Assembly (NCBI RefSeq): GCF_001865675.1
Contig: NZ_CP011319.1
Span: forward strand, 682,001 to 746,000
Direction: 5' to 3'
Source: Janthinobacterium sp. 1_2014MBL_MicDiv
GTDB taxonomy: Bacteria; Pseudomonadota; Gammaproteobacteria; Burkholderiales; Burkholderiaceae_D
Length of the DNA stretch: 64,000 nt
Below the pieces are notes generated by a model that was not told the DNA's origin, did not search any database, and saw nothing but the letters and a program-made list of their open reading frames with translations. A program made the translations under genes and the position numbers. Shown one piece after another: positions 53,392 to 62,863 of the stretch (position 1 is the stretch's first letter; the number at the start of each line of letters is the position of its first letter).

Positions 53392-54210
53392 TTAATTGTG
53401 GGCACTGATGCCGCTGCGGAACTGTTCGAAGCCGGCACGTGCTGCCTTGTAGCAATTGCCCGCTGCCGCTTCCAGGCCTTCACGGTCCAGTACTTCCACC
53501 GTGCCGCGGCGGTACTGGATCAAGCCTTCGTCCTGCAACTTGCGCGCCGTGACGGTGACGCTTTCGCGGCGCACGCCCAGCATGTTGGCCATGGTGTCCT
53601 GGGTCACTTTCAGCTCGTTCGACAGCGAACGGTCGAGGCGGTCCAGCAGCCAGCGGCACAGCTTTTGTTCGATGCTGCAATGGCGGCCGCCGACCACGTT
53701 CTGTGCCATTTGCGCAAACATGGCGCTGGTGTAGCGCATCAGCAATTGCGCCAGCGCACCGCCTTCGTTGAACACTTCGCGCAGGAAGGCCGTTTTCAGG
53801 CGATAGCCGTAGCCGGCGCTTTGCACGATGGCCGTGCAGGTGGCGCGCTCGGCTTCGTACAGCACCACGCCAGCGACGCCTTCGCGGCCGATGACGGCGA
53901 TCTCGGTGGTGGCGCCGTCTTCCATCACATACAGCAGGGAAACGATGGCGTTGGTGGGGAAGTAGGTGTACTCGATCTTGCCGCCGCAATCGAACAGGTG
54001 TTTCCCGGCAGGCAGGGCGACCAGTTCAAGCTGGCAAAACAGGCGCTCCAGATCGGCGCGCGACAAGGCGCGCAGCAATTCGTTCTGTTGCGCACCGGTG
54101 ATGCTGATCATCGGCGCGGCGGGCGTTTTTGCCGGGGCTGCTTGCCAGTCATGCTGGGTGGCGGCGTGGTGATTCGTGGCTGGGGTCAGGTTGCTATAAG
54201 CTTTGTACAT
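53392..54210 (-). CDS. Crp/Fnr-family transcriptional regulator
   Basis: This 272-residue regulator has a cyclic-nucleotide-binding-like beta-barrel (about 55-170, with LPAGKHLFDCGG and YVMEDGATTEIAVIGREGVAG) and a helix-turn-helix domain (TQDTMANMLGVRRESVTVTA). No N-terminal cluster of four Cys ligands typical of FNR is present, so it is not an oxygen sensor of that type; the effector is unknown. The first about 35 residues look disordered. The ATG at 54210 follows GAGG. It is transcribed in the same direction as the outer-membrane protein gene, 188 nt upstream of it. Confidence 0.9.
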   Translation of the reverse strand: MYKAYSNLTPATNHHAATQHDWQAAPAKTPAAPMISITGAQQNELLRALSRADLERLFCQLELVALPAGKHLFDCGGKIEYTYFPTNAIVSLLYVMEDGATTEIAVIGREGVAGVVLYEAERATCTAIVQSAGYGYRLKTAFLREVFNEGGALAQLLMRYTSAMFAQMAQNVVGGRHCSIEQKLCRWLLDRLDRSLSNELKVTQDTMANMLGVRRESVTVTARKLQDEGLIQYRRGTVEVLDREGLEAAAGNCYKAARAGFEQFRSGISAHN

Positions 54211-54735
54211 GATATGGCCTCGTCTTCTGATTTTGTTGGATGGCGCTGCGCTTCCGGCTTGCTAGCGTTGTGCTGAATGTTGTATCCACTATAAGACGAG
54301 GGGGCGTTCGCTGGCATCGGATGAGCCGACGCGCTTATGTAGGCTAGGAACATTGCCTCGTGTCATCCGACTCCTACGCCGGCTTTTTCTTATCCCCGCC
54401 GGTAAATAACAGTGGTTTGGCAAAAATGCGACATGAAGCCGGCATAAAGCGAACTTTGCCTGCGTGAAGCGGTCAAACCATCCTGCGCCCCTGAGCCGCG
54501 GTGATAAAATGTTGCGTTGCGGAAATTTGACTTGTGTCTCGGTATGAACTGCTCTTGTGTGCCGGGGATGTTGCGGTGTGCGCTGTTGCTTCGCGCTGCC
54601 TGCCCTGCCACCATCCTGCGATGCCTGTCTTGCTTCGCGCCCTGTGGCCGCATCGTGTCCTTACCGTGCTTTCGTCGCGCCGTTGATCGCGCGCGCCGGC
54701 CTCGCCCCTGTTTGACTTAATGAAGGAAGCAACGC
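54211..54735. other. 525-nt divergent gap between the Crp/Fnr and chemoreceptor genes
   Basis: No gene is supported. The stretch must contain the promoters of the regulator (minus) and the chemoreceptor (plus). A GTGATAAAATG segment at about 54501-54511 could be a -10 region for the chemoreceptor, but no convincing -35 or sigma-28 partner was seen. Nothing else stands out. Confidence 0.4.
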
Positions 54736-56421
54736 ATGAAATGGTTTCTTGATCTGAAAATTGCCACCAAGTTGATCTTGTCGTTTGGCGCCGTGCTGTT
54801 ATTGACGGCGGCACTGGGCGTGTCGGCGATTTTTTCCATGGCGCGCATCAATACCGCATCGACCGACCTGTCCGCCAACTGGATGCCCAGCGTGCTGGCG
54901 GCCATGTCCATGCGCAGCGATGTCAGCGATTTCCGCCGCTGGGAACTGGCGCACATGCTGGCCGCGCAAGACGCCGACATGGCGCAGAATGAAACGCGCA
55001 TGACGGAAACGCAAGCCAAGCTGAAGGCGGACGGCGACAAGTACCGCGCACTGATTTCCGAACCGGGCGAGCTGGAAGTCTTCGAGCGCTTCCTGGCGCT
55101 TAACGATGAATTCATGCGCCTGCATGCGACCATGCTGAGCCTGTCGCGCGAGATGAAAAAGGAAGAGGCGCGCGCCTTGGCCGTGGGGCCATCGGCCAAG
55201 GTCATGACCGACATGATGGTGGTCCTGGATAAGCTGGTGAGCATCAATTCCGACGGCGGCGTGCGCTCGAGCGCCAGCGCCGATGCAACCTATGCGGCCT
55301 CGCGCGCCAGCCTGATCGGCCTGGTGGTGGGCATTGTGGCCGTCGGCATGCTGCTGGCGCTGTGGGTGGCGCGCAGCGTGTCGCGTCCGCTGATCGCGGC
55401 GGTCGGCGTGGCGCGCCAGGTGGCGGCCGGTGACTTGACGGCGCACATTGTTGTGCAATCGTTAGATGAAACGGGGCAGCTGATGCTGGCCCTGAAAGAG
55501 ATGAATGCCAGCCTGCAAAACCTGGTGGGGCAGGTGCGCAGCGGCACGGACACCATCGCCACGGCGTCGAGCCAGATCGCGGCCGGCAACCAGGACCTGT
55601 CGTCGCGCACGGAAGAGCAGGCCAGCTCGCTGGAAGAGACGGCTTCGTCGATGGAAGAACTGACCTCGACCGTAAAGCAGAACGCGGACAATGCGCGCCA
55701 GGCCAACACCATGGCGCTGACGTCGTCGAGCATCGCCATCGAGGGCGGCAAGGTAGTGGGCGAAGTGGTGGGCACGATGGCGTCGATCAATGCGTCCTCG
55801 CGCAAGATCGTCGACATCATCGCCGTCATCGACGGCATCGCCTTCCAGACCAATATCCTGGCGCTGAATGCGGCTGTCGAGGCGGCACGCGCGGGCGAGC
55901 AAGGGCGCGGCTTTGCCGTGGTGGCGACGGAAGTGCGCAACCTGGCGCAGCGTTCGGCCGCGGCGGCCAAGGATATCAAGGTCCTCATCGGCGATTCCGT
56001 CGAGAAGGTCGAGGCGGGTTCGAAACTGGTGGATCAGGCGGGCCGCACGATGGACGACATCGTCGCCAGCATCACGCGCGTGACGGACATCATGAGCGAG
56101 ATCACGGCCGCCAGCAACGAGCAGAGCGCCGGTATCGAGCAAGTGAATCAGGCGATCGCCCAGATGGACCAGGTCACGCAGCAAAATGCGGCGCTGGTGG
56201 AAGAGGCGGCCGCGGCGGCCGAGTCGATGCAGGAGCAGGCCGCCAGCTTGAGCGAGGTGGTCAGCATCTTCAAGCTCGATGCCGCCAGCGCCGTCGTACA
56301 CGCGCCACGGCCAGCCTCGAAGCCGGCCGTCGTGGCAGTGCCGGCGCGGACGACAGCGGCGCCACGACAACTGGCTGCCGCGACGCGCAGCGCGCCGGCC
56401 GATGAGTGGGAAGCCTTTTAA
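54736..56421 (+). CDS. Methyl-accepting chemotaxis protein
   Basis: This 561-residue receptor has TM1 (about 10-32), a four-helix-bundle-type periplasmic domain (about 33-190), TM2 (about 193-213), HAMP and a cytoplasmic signalling domain. The hairpin tip reads EAARAGEQGRGFAVVATEVR, and the methylation helices have Glu/Gln pairs. The C-terminus ends DEWEAF, like the NWETF pentapeptide that tethers CheR and CheB; a Pro/Ala-rich linker (about 520-550) leads to it. The ligand is unknown. GAAGGAAGCAACGC precedes the ATG. No che genes are adjacent. Confidence 0.95.
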   Translation: MKWFLDLKIATKLILSFGAVLLLTAALGVSAIFSMARINTASTDLSANWMPSVLAAMSMRSDVSDFRRWELAHMLAAQDADMAQNETRMTETQAKLKADGDKYRALISEPGELEVFERFLALNDEFMRLHATMLSLSREMKKEEARALAVGPSAKVMTDMMVVLDKLVSINSDGGVRSSASADATYAASRASLIGLVVGIVAVGMLLALWVARSVSRPLIAAVGVARQVAAGDLTAHIVVQSLDETGQLMLALKEMNASLQNLVGQVRSGTDTIATASSQIAAGNQDLSSRTEEQASSLEETASSMEELTSTVKQNADNARQANTMALTSSSIAIEGGKVVGEVVGTMASINASSRKIVDIIAVIDGIAFQTNILALNAAVEAARAGEQGRGFAVVATEVRNLAQRSAAAAKDIKVLIGDSVEKVEAGSKLVDQAGRTMDDIVASITRVTDIMSEITAASNEQSAGIEQVNQAIAQMDQVTQQNAALVEEAAAAAESMQEQAASLSEVVSIFKLDAASAVVHAPRPASKPAVVAVPARTTAAPRQLAAATRSAPADEWEAF

Positions 56422-56645
56422 GGCAGGGCCGGCTTGCGGCGCTTGCTGACGGCTTTGGCGGGCGCTGCGGCAGCGGCGTTGGCCTGGCGCTGTTGCCATG
56501 CACGCAGCGCGTCTTCGTAGGCGGCCAGGTCTTCCTGGTACATCTCCAGCACGCAAAAGGTGCAGCCGCTATGGCAGCACTCGTCATTGCCTGGCTTGAT
56601 GGGCGGTTGCGGCTGGGGATCGTGGGGAGGGGGAGCGGTGGACAT
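56418..56645 (-). CDS. Oxidoreductase-like domain (PF09791-type) protein
   Basis: This 75-residue protein starts MSTAPPPHDPQPQPP. It has the Cys motif DECCHSGCTFCVLEMYQEDL, which matches the small oxidoreductase-like N-terminal family. Four Cys residues could bind a metal or form disulfides; the real activity is unknown. The ATG at 56645 is chosen; a TTG at 56666 would add seven residues. It overlaps the chemoreceptor stop by 4 nt on the other strand. Confidence 0.8.
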   Translation of the reverse strand: MSTAPPPHDPQPQPPIKPGNDECCHSGCTFCVLEMYQEDLAAYEDALRAWQQRQANAAAAAPAKAVSKRRKPALP

Positions 56646-57005
56646 GGTGGTGGAAGTGGGCTGCAAGGGGCGTCAGGGCCACATGATACGGTATTCAGGC
56701 GGGTGGTTGCTGGAACGTTTTTTGCTCAAAAATCACGGTTTCCGTGTACAGTTGCGCTGAATTAGGGTATCGTTTACAGCACTGATATTGTATCTTCTGC
56801 GCGCGATGTTCCGCCGGCGCAACCTCCGCCGCCATCGCAGCACACTTCCCCGACGCTCCCGCACTCGCCCTACAGCATGTCCCGGAGCATGGAGGTGCCG
56901 CAAGTACAATGATCCATGGCTTGCAAGACGGAGCTGCCCGTGCCCCGAAATGTTGTTTATTGAGAAAGCATGGCTTCCGCAGTGCGGAGGCACACCAGAA
57001 AATTT
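56646..57005. other. 360-nt leader region upstream of the helicase gene
   Basis: No gene is supported. TTCCGC (56974-56979) with GCGGAG (56982-56987) can form a small hairpin just before the chosen rhlE start. The region is a plausible long 5' UTR, which is common for cold-shock RNA helicases, but no CspA-like cold-shock box was recognised. A promoter was not placed with confidence. Confidence 0.35.
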
Positions 57006-58559
57006 ATGTCTGAAACCGAATCGACTCCTACGCCCAGCCCGGCGATCGCCAATGACGCGGCGCCTGCCGCCACGACGGCACCTGTAGCACCTCCTGCCCC
57101 CATTGCTGCCCCTACCGTGAGTTTTGCCGATTTTGGCCTGGCCCCGGAGATCCTGCGCGCGCTGACCGAGCAGGGCTACACCCATCCGACACCGATCCAG
57201 GAACAGGCGATCCCCGTGGTCCTGCAGGGCCGCGACGTGATGGGCGCCGCGCAGACGGGTACGGGCAAGACGGCCGGCTTTTCGCTGCCGATCATCCAGC
57301 TGCTGCTGGCCCATGCCAGCAGCAGCATGTCGCCCGCGCGTCATCCGGTGCGCGCGCTGATCCTGACGCCGACCCGCGAACTGGCGGTGCAGGTGGCGGA
57401 AAACGTCAAGGCTTACGCCAAGCACACGCCGCTGCGCTCGACCGTCGTCTTCGGCGGCATGGACATGAAGCCGCAAACCGTCATCCTGCGCGGTGGCGTG
57501 GAAATCGTCATCGCCACGCCGGGTCGCCTGCTTGACCATATCGAGCAAAAGAACATCAGCCTGAGCCAGGTGCAGATGCTGGTCATGGATGAGGCAGACC
57601 GCATGCTGGACATGGGTTTCTTGCCTGACTTGCAACGCATCATCAACTTGCTGCCAAAACAACGCCAGAACCTGATGTTCTCGGCCACGTTCTCGCCGGA
57701 AATCAAGAAGCTGGCCGCGACCTTCCTCAACGATCCGCTGACGATCGAAGTGGCGCGCAGCAACCAGACGGCCGACAAGGTCACGCAAGTGGTCTACAAG
57801 GTGCCGGAAGACCAGAAGCATGCGCTGGTGGCCCATCTGTTGCGCCAGCGCGACTTGAAGCAGGTCATCGTGTTTTCGAACACCAAGATCGGCGCCTCGC
57901 GCCTGGCCCGCGTGCTGGAGCAGGAAGGCATGAGCGCCACGGCGATTCACGGTGACAAGAGCCAGCAGGAGCGCATGGCGGCGCTGGAAGCGTTCAAGAA
58001 GGGCGAAATCGACGTGCTGGTCGCTACCGATGTGGCCGCGCGCGGCCTCGATATTTCCGATCTGCCTTGTGTCATCAACTTCGACTTGCCTTACAACGCT
58101 GAAGATTATGTGCACCGCATCGGCCGTACGGGACGTGCTGGCGCCTCGGGCGACGCCATTTCGATCTATTCGGACAAGGATGAGCGCCTGCTGACGGATA
58201 TCGAAAAACTGATCAAGCAAAGCATCAAGCGCGGTGAGCTGGCCGGTTTCTCGCCCGCCCCTGCGCGCGGCAGCGATGGCGAACGCCGTCCGCCGCGCCG
58301 CAGCGAAGGCGGCGAGGGACGCCTTGCGCGTCCGGCCGATAGCCGTCATGGCAGTGAGAGCCGCGACAGCCGGCCGGCCGAACGGAGTGCCCGTCCTGCC
58401 TTTGGCCCCGGCGCCCGCCGCGAAAAGACCGATCCGTGGTTCCTCAAGCCGTATGAGCCTGCCAAGGCTGCGGCGCCGGCTGCCAGCAGCATGGCGCCGG
58501 TGGCGGCCAAGCCAAAGCAGAAGGTGGCGGCTTTGCTGGGTGGGTTGCTGAAGCAGTAA
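57006..58559 (+). CDS. rhlE: DEAD-box ATP-dependent RNA helicase (RhlE family)
   Basis: This 517-residue helicase unwinds RNA. All motifs are present: Q motif (FADFGLAPEILRAL to PTPIQ), I (AQTGTGKT, about 83-90), Ia (PTRELAVQ), Ib (TPGRLLDH), II (DEAD, about 195), III (SAT), V (ATDVAARGLDI) and VI (HRIGRTGRAG). The C-terminal about 110 residues are Arg/Ser/Glu-rich (ERRPPRRSEGGEGR), typical of RhlE. The start is uncertain: the ATG at 57006 gives the common MSETES N-terminus but has a weak Shine-Dalgarno, while the in-frame ATG at 56970 follows GAGAAAGC and adds 12 residues. Confidence 0.93.
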   Translation: MSETESTPTPSPAIANDAAPAATTAPVAPPAPIAAPTVSFADFGLAPEILRALTEQGYTHPTPIQEQAIPVVLQGRDVMGAAQTGTGKTAGFSLPIIQLLLAHASSSMSPARHPVRALILTPTRELAVQVAENVKAYAKHTPLRSTVVFGGMDMKPQTVILRGGVEIVIATPGRLLDHIEQKNISLSQVQMLVMDEADRMLDMGFLPDLQRIINLLPKQRQNLMFSATFSPEIKKLAATFLNDPLTIEVARSNQTADKVTQVVYKVPEDQKHALVAHLLRQRDLKQVIVFSNTKIGASRLARVLEQEGMSATAIHGDKSQQERMAALEAFKKGEIDVLVATDVAARGLDISDLPCVINFDLPYNAEDYVHRIGRTGRAGASGDAISIYSDKDERLLTDIEKLIKQSIKRGELAGFSPAPARGSDGERRPPRRSEGGEGRLARPADSRHGSESRDSRPAERSARPAFGPGARREKTDPWFLKPYEPAKAAAPAASSMAPVAAKPKQKVAALLGGLLKQ

Positions 58560-59786
58560 CGTTTACCAGCATCTGATGCCTGGGGCGGTGCCGTGCCGGG
58601 GAGCCGCCGCCGGCTTTTCCCCCGCAGCGTCTTGCTGGCTGAACGGGGGGGCAATCGTATGCTATTGGTGTGGCGGGGCGTAGCCGTGATGATTGCGTTG
58701 CCGGGCAATGACGGGATCGCAGGCCGGCGAGCGCGGGCGTGTCGACATTGTTGTGTGGTAACGCACGGAAATTATTAATTTCATAATCGGCCTCCGCATA
58801 ACCGGGCGTATGCAGGGGCTGCTGGAGTCGCGTAGGGAATTCTCTTCTGGAGCGCAGTGCATTGCGACCCTGCTTGTCTGCCTGGCTGTCGGTGCGGCGG
58901 TTTGGACGGCCAGGCTTGTCGACGGCAATATGCGACAAATTGGCAGCCAGGGTCAGTATTATAGATACTGATATCGTCCACACTTATGCGCAATTGTGAC
59001 AAGGTGTAAAACCATAAAATATGCTTCGGTAAGAGGCGCTGCACATATATCATGCAGGCATTAGAAGTCGCTGCTTGACGTGTCGGAGTATTTTGTGTTG
59101 TCGAGGATGTGCAGCCTTGCGGCACGGTTTGATGGACTAGCCTGGCTGCTATGCCGCCTGTGGTGCGGGCATGCAGGGCCCGGGTAATGGGCATGTTGCG
59201 TTTGCTTAATGTGCAACATCGTGGCGTGCATCGCGGGAGTGTCCGCACATCGCAGGGAATGCTGGGATGATTTTTGGATGTGTTGCTTGCAAAGAAATGC
59301 GGCCATGCTTGGCGCGTGAGGTGGGTGTTTTTTTGAAGAGTATTTCGTATTTTTAGCAAGCTAATAATGTTAAAATAGGGTGACTTTTTAAAAAGCAAAC
59401 AAAAATATTTTTCATTGACATCATTCTGCGCATTTCAACTCCCCCTTGATTTTTCGCCATCATTGATCGCGCAATAATATGCTGGCTAGTTGATTGTCAG
59501 AAGTGACTGGCTGTTCTGATGGGGTTCTGAATTACCTTGAACTTGTACGGTTAACATCTTTGAGGCATGCCACCTAGGCATGTTAAATTGTTGCCCTAAC
59601 CAGGCTAGGGTGGTTGCATGTCCGGCTGAGTCTCGGCCCATCTTTACCCTCTCTTCCTCTTGGTGAGCACAATGTGCTATCGGGTCGCTCTGGTGGATAT
59701 GGTGCCGGCTTATTAAAGTATTGGCACCTGTCGAAGCATGTTGCGTTTACTTAACTCGTTATTTTCATTTAATTAACAATATAAAA
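58560..59786. other. 1.2-kb gene-free region, partly AT-rich, before the nonulosonic-acid cluster
   Basis: No convincing gene is seen on either strand; open frames lack start sites and codon bias. Base composition shifts from GC-rich to AT-rich at about 59,300-59,480 (runs of A and T such as TTTTTAAAAAGCAAAC). Two perfect hairpins lie in the last 230 nt: CATGCC (59566-59571) with GGCATG (59577-59582), and CCCTA (59594-59598) with TAGGG (59606-59610). It is likely a long regulatory leader, possibly H-NS-silenced, for the surface-sugar genes. No JUMPstart/ops core was recognised. Confidence 0.5.
58595..58618 (+). terminator. Probable terminator after rhlE
   Basis: GCCGG (58595-58599) and CCGGC (58610-58614) form a short GC-rich stem with a 10-nt loop followed by TTTT, 36 nt after the rhlE stop. 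The stem is short but all G-C. Confidence 0.5.
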
Positions 59787-60797
59787 ATGCTCTCAGATAA
59801 GTCTATTCTCATTACCGGCGGAACGGGTTCGTTCGGCAAGGCCTTTGTAAAAACCGTATTGGAGCGCTATCCGACCATCAAGCGCCTCGTGGTATTTTCT
59901 CGCGATGAATTGAAGCAGTTCGAAATGGCGCATGAGTTTTCGGATGAGAAGTACGCTGGCATCCGCTATTTCATTGGCGACATCCGCGACGAAGCCCGTT
60001 TGCGCCGTGCACTCGAAGGCATTGATATCGTGATTCATGCCGCTGCGCTGAAGCAAGTTCCAGCCGCAGAATACAATCCCTTCGAATGCATCAAGACCAA
60101 TGTGCTGGGTGCGCAAAATCTGATCGAGGCTTGCCTCGATACCAAGGTGCAGCGTGTGGTGGCCCTGTCTACCGACAAAGCTGCAGCGCCGATCAATCTG
60201 TACGGCGCCACCAAGCTGTGCTCGGACAAATTGTTCGTGGCCGCCAACAATATCGTTGGCCATCGCGACCTGCGTTTCAGCGTGGTCCGTTACGGTAACG
60301 TCATGGGCAGCCGCGGCTCCGTGATCCCCTTCTTCCTTGAGCGTCGCGCGACGGGCGTCTTGCCGATTACCGATACGGCCATGACCCGTTTCAACATCAG
60401 CTTGCAAGAGGGCGTGGACATGGTTCTGTGGTCGCTGGAAAATGCATGGGGGGGCGAAGTGCTGGTGCCTAAGATCCCTTCCTACCGCATCACCGATGTG
60501 GCAGAAGCAATCGGTCCGGAATGCAGCTTCCCTGTCGTTGGCGTACGTCCAGGCGAAAAGATTCACGAAGAAATGATTACCTCCAGCGATAGTTTCAATA
60601 CCGTTGACATGGGTCGCTACTACGCTATCTTGCCGATGGGCGCCAAGTATTCGACGCAAGAGTATTGCGATAAGATGGGGGCCAAACTGGTGCCGCCGGG
60701 TTTCTGTTACGACAGCGGCAGCAACACCGATTTCCTGACCAAAGAACAATTGCGCGAGTTAATCCAAGCTCACGTCGATCCTACTCACACTGCGTAA
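59787..60797 (+). CDS. pseB: UDP-GlcNAc 4,6-dehydratase (inverting), PseB
   Basis: This 336-residue extended short-chain dehydrogenase is the first enzyme of pseudaminic-acid-type sugar synthesis. It dehydrates UDP-GlcNAc at C4/C6 and inverts C5. Family motifs: ILITGGTGSFGKAFVKTVL, GDIRDEARLRRAL, HAAALKQVPAAEYNPFE, STDKAAAPINLYGATK and RYGNVMGSRGSVIPFF. The ATG at 59787 (MLSDKSIL) fits the family; the region upstream is AT-rich with no strong Shine-Dalgarno. The gene begins a tightly packed cluster with pseC 3 nt downstream. Confidence 0.95.
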   Translation: MLSDKSILITGGTGSFGKAFVKTVLERYPTIKRLVVFSRDELKQFEMAHEFSDEKYAGIRYFIGDIRDEARLRRALEGIDIVIHAAALKQVPAAEYNPFECIKTNVLGAQNLIEACLDTKVQRVVALSTDKAAAPINLYGATKLCSDKLFVAANNIVGHRDLRFSVVRYGNVMGSRGSVIPFFLERRATGVLPITDTAMTRFNISLQEGVDMVLWSLENAWGGEVLVPKIPSYRITDVAEAIGPECSFPVVGVRPGEKIHEEMITSSDSFNTVDMGRYYAILPMGAKYSTQEYCDKMGAKLVPPGFCYDSGSNTDFLTKEQLRELIQAHVDPTHTA

Positions 60798-60800
60798 AAC

Positions 60801-61964
60801 ATGACAATGATTCCTTACGGCCGACAAGATATCTCCGAGGCCGACATTCAGGCTGTAGTCGATGTCTTGCGCTCCGACTTCCTGACGCAGGGGCCGGCAG
60901 TGCCGGCGTTTGAACAAGCGGTAGCGGCGTATTGCGATGTGTCCTACGCGGTGGCGGTCAACAGTGCGACCAGTGCCTTGCATATCGCGTGCATGGCACT
61001 GGGTGTCGGCCCGGGGGATCTGGTATGGACTAGTCCGAACACCTTCGTTGCCAGTGCCAATTGCGCCTTGTATTGTGGCGCCGATATCGACTTTGTCGAC
61101 ATCGATGCGCGTACCTACAATATGAGTGTCGAAGCGCTGGCGCACAAGTTGGCGCAGGCGAAGCTGGCTGGGCGCTTGCCGAAGGTGGTCATCCCCGTGC
61201 ATTTGACGGGACAGCCTTGCGATATGGTGGCCATCCACGCCTTGGGCCAGGAATATGGCTTCAAGATTATCGAAGATGCTTCGCATGCCATCGGCGGCAA
61301 GTACCGCGGTGAGCCTATCGGCAATTGCCGCTACAGCGATATTGCTGTCTTCAGCTTCCACCCTGTAAAAATCATCACCAGCGCCGAAGGCGGCATGGCC
61401 ACGACTCAAAGCGCGCAACTGGCGACCAGTATGCAGCAGCTGCGCAGCCATGGCATTACGCGCGATCCTGAGCAGATGACGCATGCGCCTGATGGTGCCT
61501 GGTATTACCAGCAGGTCACGCTCGGCTACAACTATCGCATGACGGATATGCAGGCGGCACTTGGCTTGAGCCAGATGGTGCGCCTCGATGATTTCGTGGC
61601 ATATCGCCATGTCATGGCACGTCGCTATGATGCCTTGCTGGCTGAGTTGCCTGTCATTACGCCTTGGCAGCATCCGGATGGCTATTCTGGCTTGCACCTG
61701 TATGTCATTCGCCTGCGGACGGAGTGCTTGACGCAGACACACCGCGCCATCTTTGACACCCTGCGCGCACAATCGATCGGGGTCAATCTGCATTACATTC
61801 CCGTGCATACCCAGCCTTACTATCAGGCAAAAGGCTTCAAGCCTGGGGATTTCCCGGAATCGGAGCTTTATTATGCGCAAGCCATCAGCCTGCCCATGTA
61901 TGCCACCCTCACGGAAGAGCAGCAAGACCTCGTTATCGAGGCCTTGCGGAAAGCTCTGAAATGA
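60801..61964 (+). CDS. pseC: UDP-4-amino-4,6-dideoxy-N-acetyl-beta-L-altrosamine transaminase PseC
   Basis: This 387-residue PLP enzyme of the DegT/DnrJ/EryC1 family aminates the 4-keto product of PseB. Motifs: GRQDISEADIQAVVDVL at the start, VNSATSALHIACMALGVG, EDASHAIGGKYRGEPIG, and the PLP-binding Lys K190 in SFHPVKIITSAEGG. The match to PseC is strong because it directly follows pseB with a 3-nt gap. It overlaps the next gene by 4 nt (ATGA), so the cluster is co-translated. Confidence 0.94.
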   Translation: MTMIPYGRQDISEADIQAVVDVLRSDFLTQGPAVPAFEQAVAAYCDVSYAVAVNSATSALHIACMALGVGPGDLVWTSPNTFVASANCALYCGADIDFVDIDARTYNMSVEALAHKLAQAKLAGRLPKVVIPVHLTGQPCDMVAIHALGQEYGFKIIEDASHAIGGKYRGEPIGNCRYSDIAVFSFHPVKIITSAEGGMATTQSAQLATSMQQLRSHGITRDPEQMTHAPDGAWYYQQVTLGYNYRMTDMQAALGLSQMVRLDDFVAYRHVMARRYDALLAELPVITPWQHPDGYSGLHLYVIRLRTECLTQTHRAIFDTLRAQSIGVNLHYIPVHTQPYYQAKGFKPGDFPESELYYAQAISLPMYATLTEEQQDLVIEALRKALK

Positions 61965-62863
61965 AAATAGGATTGGGCGCGGTACAGTTTGGGCTCGATT
62001 ATGGTATCGCCAATACGGCGGGCAAGGTAAGCGAAGCGCAAGTGGCGGCCATTCTGGCTGCTGCGACCCAGCTGCAATTGAGGCTGATCGACACAGCGGC
62101 ATTGTATGGCGACAGCGAGGCCGTACTCGGACGCACGATGTTGCCTGCGGCGCCTTTCGATATCGTCACCAAGACGCCGCAGTTTGCCGGTGCGGACATG
62201 GGGGCGGCGCAGGCGCAGCAACTGGAAGACAGCTTGCACGCCTCGTTGTGCAAGCTGCAAGTCCCCGCCGTATATGGCCTGCTGATCCATCGTGTCGACG
62301 ATTTATTGTTGCCGGGTGGCGAAATGCTGATGGCGCGCATGGCGCTGTTGAAGCAGCGCGGTCTTGTCAGCAAGATTGGCGTTTCCGTGTACACCGGACA
62401 GCAAATCGATGCCGTCCTGGAGCGTTTCCCGATCGATCTCATTCAACTGCCCGTCAATGTGCTGGACCAGCGCCTGCTGCACAGTGGCCATTTGCGCAAA
62501 TTGAAACAGGCTGGTGTCGAAATACATGCCCGTTCCGTTTTCTTGCAAGGCTTGCTGTTGATGGCTCCCAAGGACTTGCCGGCCCATTTTGATGGCGTGC
62601 GAGAACACCTGGCCAGCTATCACCGCTTTATTGCCGGACAAGGTTTGACGCCGCTGCAAGCTGCGCTGGGCTTTGTGACGGGCCTGGAAGAAATCGACCG
62701 AGTGGTTTGTGGCGTTAATTCCAGCGCGCAATTGCAAGAAATATGCGCGGCAGCCGGACATGTGGCCGCAGGTGCGGCGCTTGCGGGCTATGACGTTTTT
62801 GCAATCAACGATGAAATGATCGTCAATCCTGCCTTGTGGCAGCAGGCAAAGGGGAAATCATGA
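61961..62863 (+). CDS. Aldo/keto reductase in the nonulosonic-acid cluster
   Basis: This 300-residue reductase has MKIGLGAVQFGLDYGIANT at the start, the catalytic Asp/Tyr region RLIDTAALYGDSEAVLG, the Lys in DIVTKTPQF, and the His in YGLLIHRVDD. It belongs to the AKR superfamily branch often found beside pse/neu sugar genes. It may reduce a keto-sugar intermediate or act on a nonulosonic-acid derivative; classical pseudaminic-acid pathways do not need it. It overlaps pseC and the next gene by 4 nt each. Confidence 0.88.
   Translation: MKIGLGAVQFGLDYGIANTAGKVSEAQVAAILAAATQLQLRLIDTAALYGDSEAVLGRTMLPAAPFDIVTKTPQFAGADMGAAQAQQLEDSLHASLCKLQVPAVYGLLIHRVDDLLLPGGEMLMARMALLKQRGLVSKIGVSVYTGQQIDAVLERFPIDLIQLPVNVLDQRLLHSGHLRKLKQAGVEIHARSVFLQGLLLMAPKDLPAHFDGVREHLASYHRFIAGQGLTPLQAALGFVTGLEEIDRVVCGVNSSAQLQEICAAAGHVAAGAALAGYDVFAINDEMIVNPALWQQAKGKS

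Noticed and set aside
54470..54735. Sigma-28 promoter before the chemoreceptor
   Set aside because: Pieces such as TCAAA and GCCG are present, but spacing and sequence do not fit the TCAAG-N-GCCGATAA consensus well.
58781..59398. 205-codon open frame on the minus strand in the 1.2-kb gap
   Set aside because: Low-complexity His/Thr/Arg composition, no start signal and no recognisable domain; judged noncoding.
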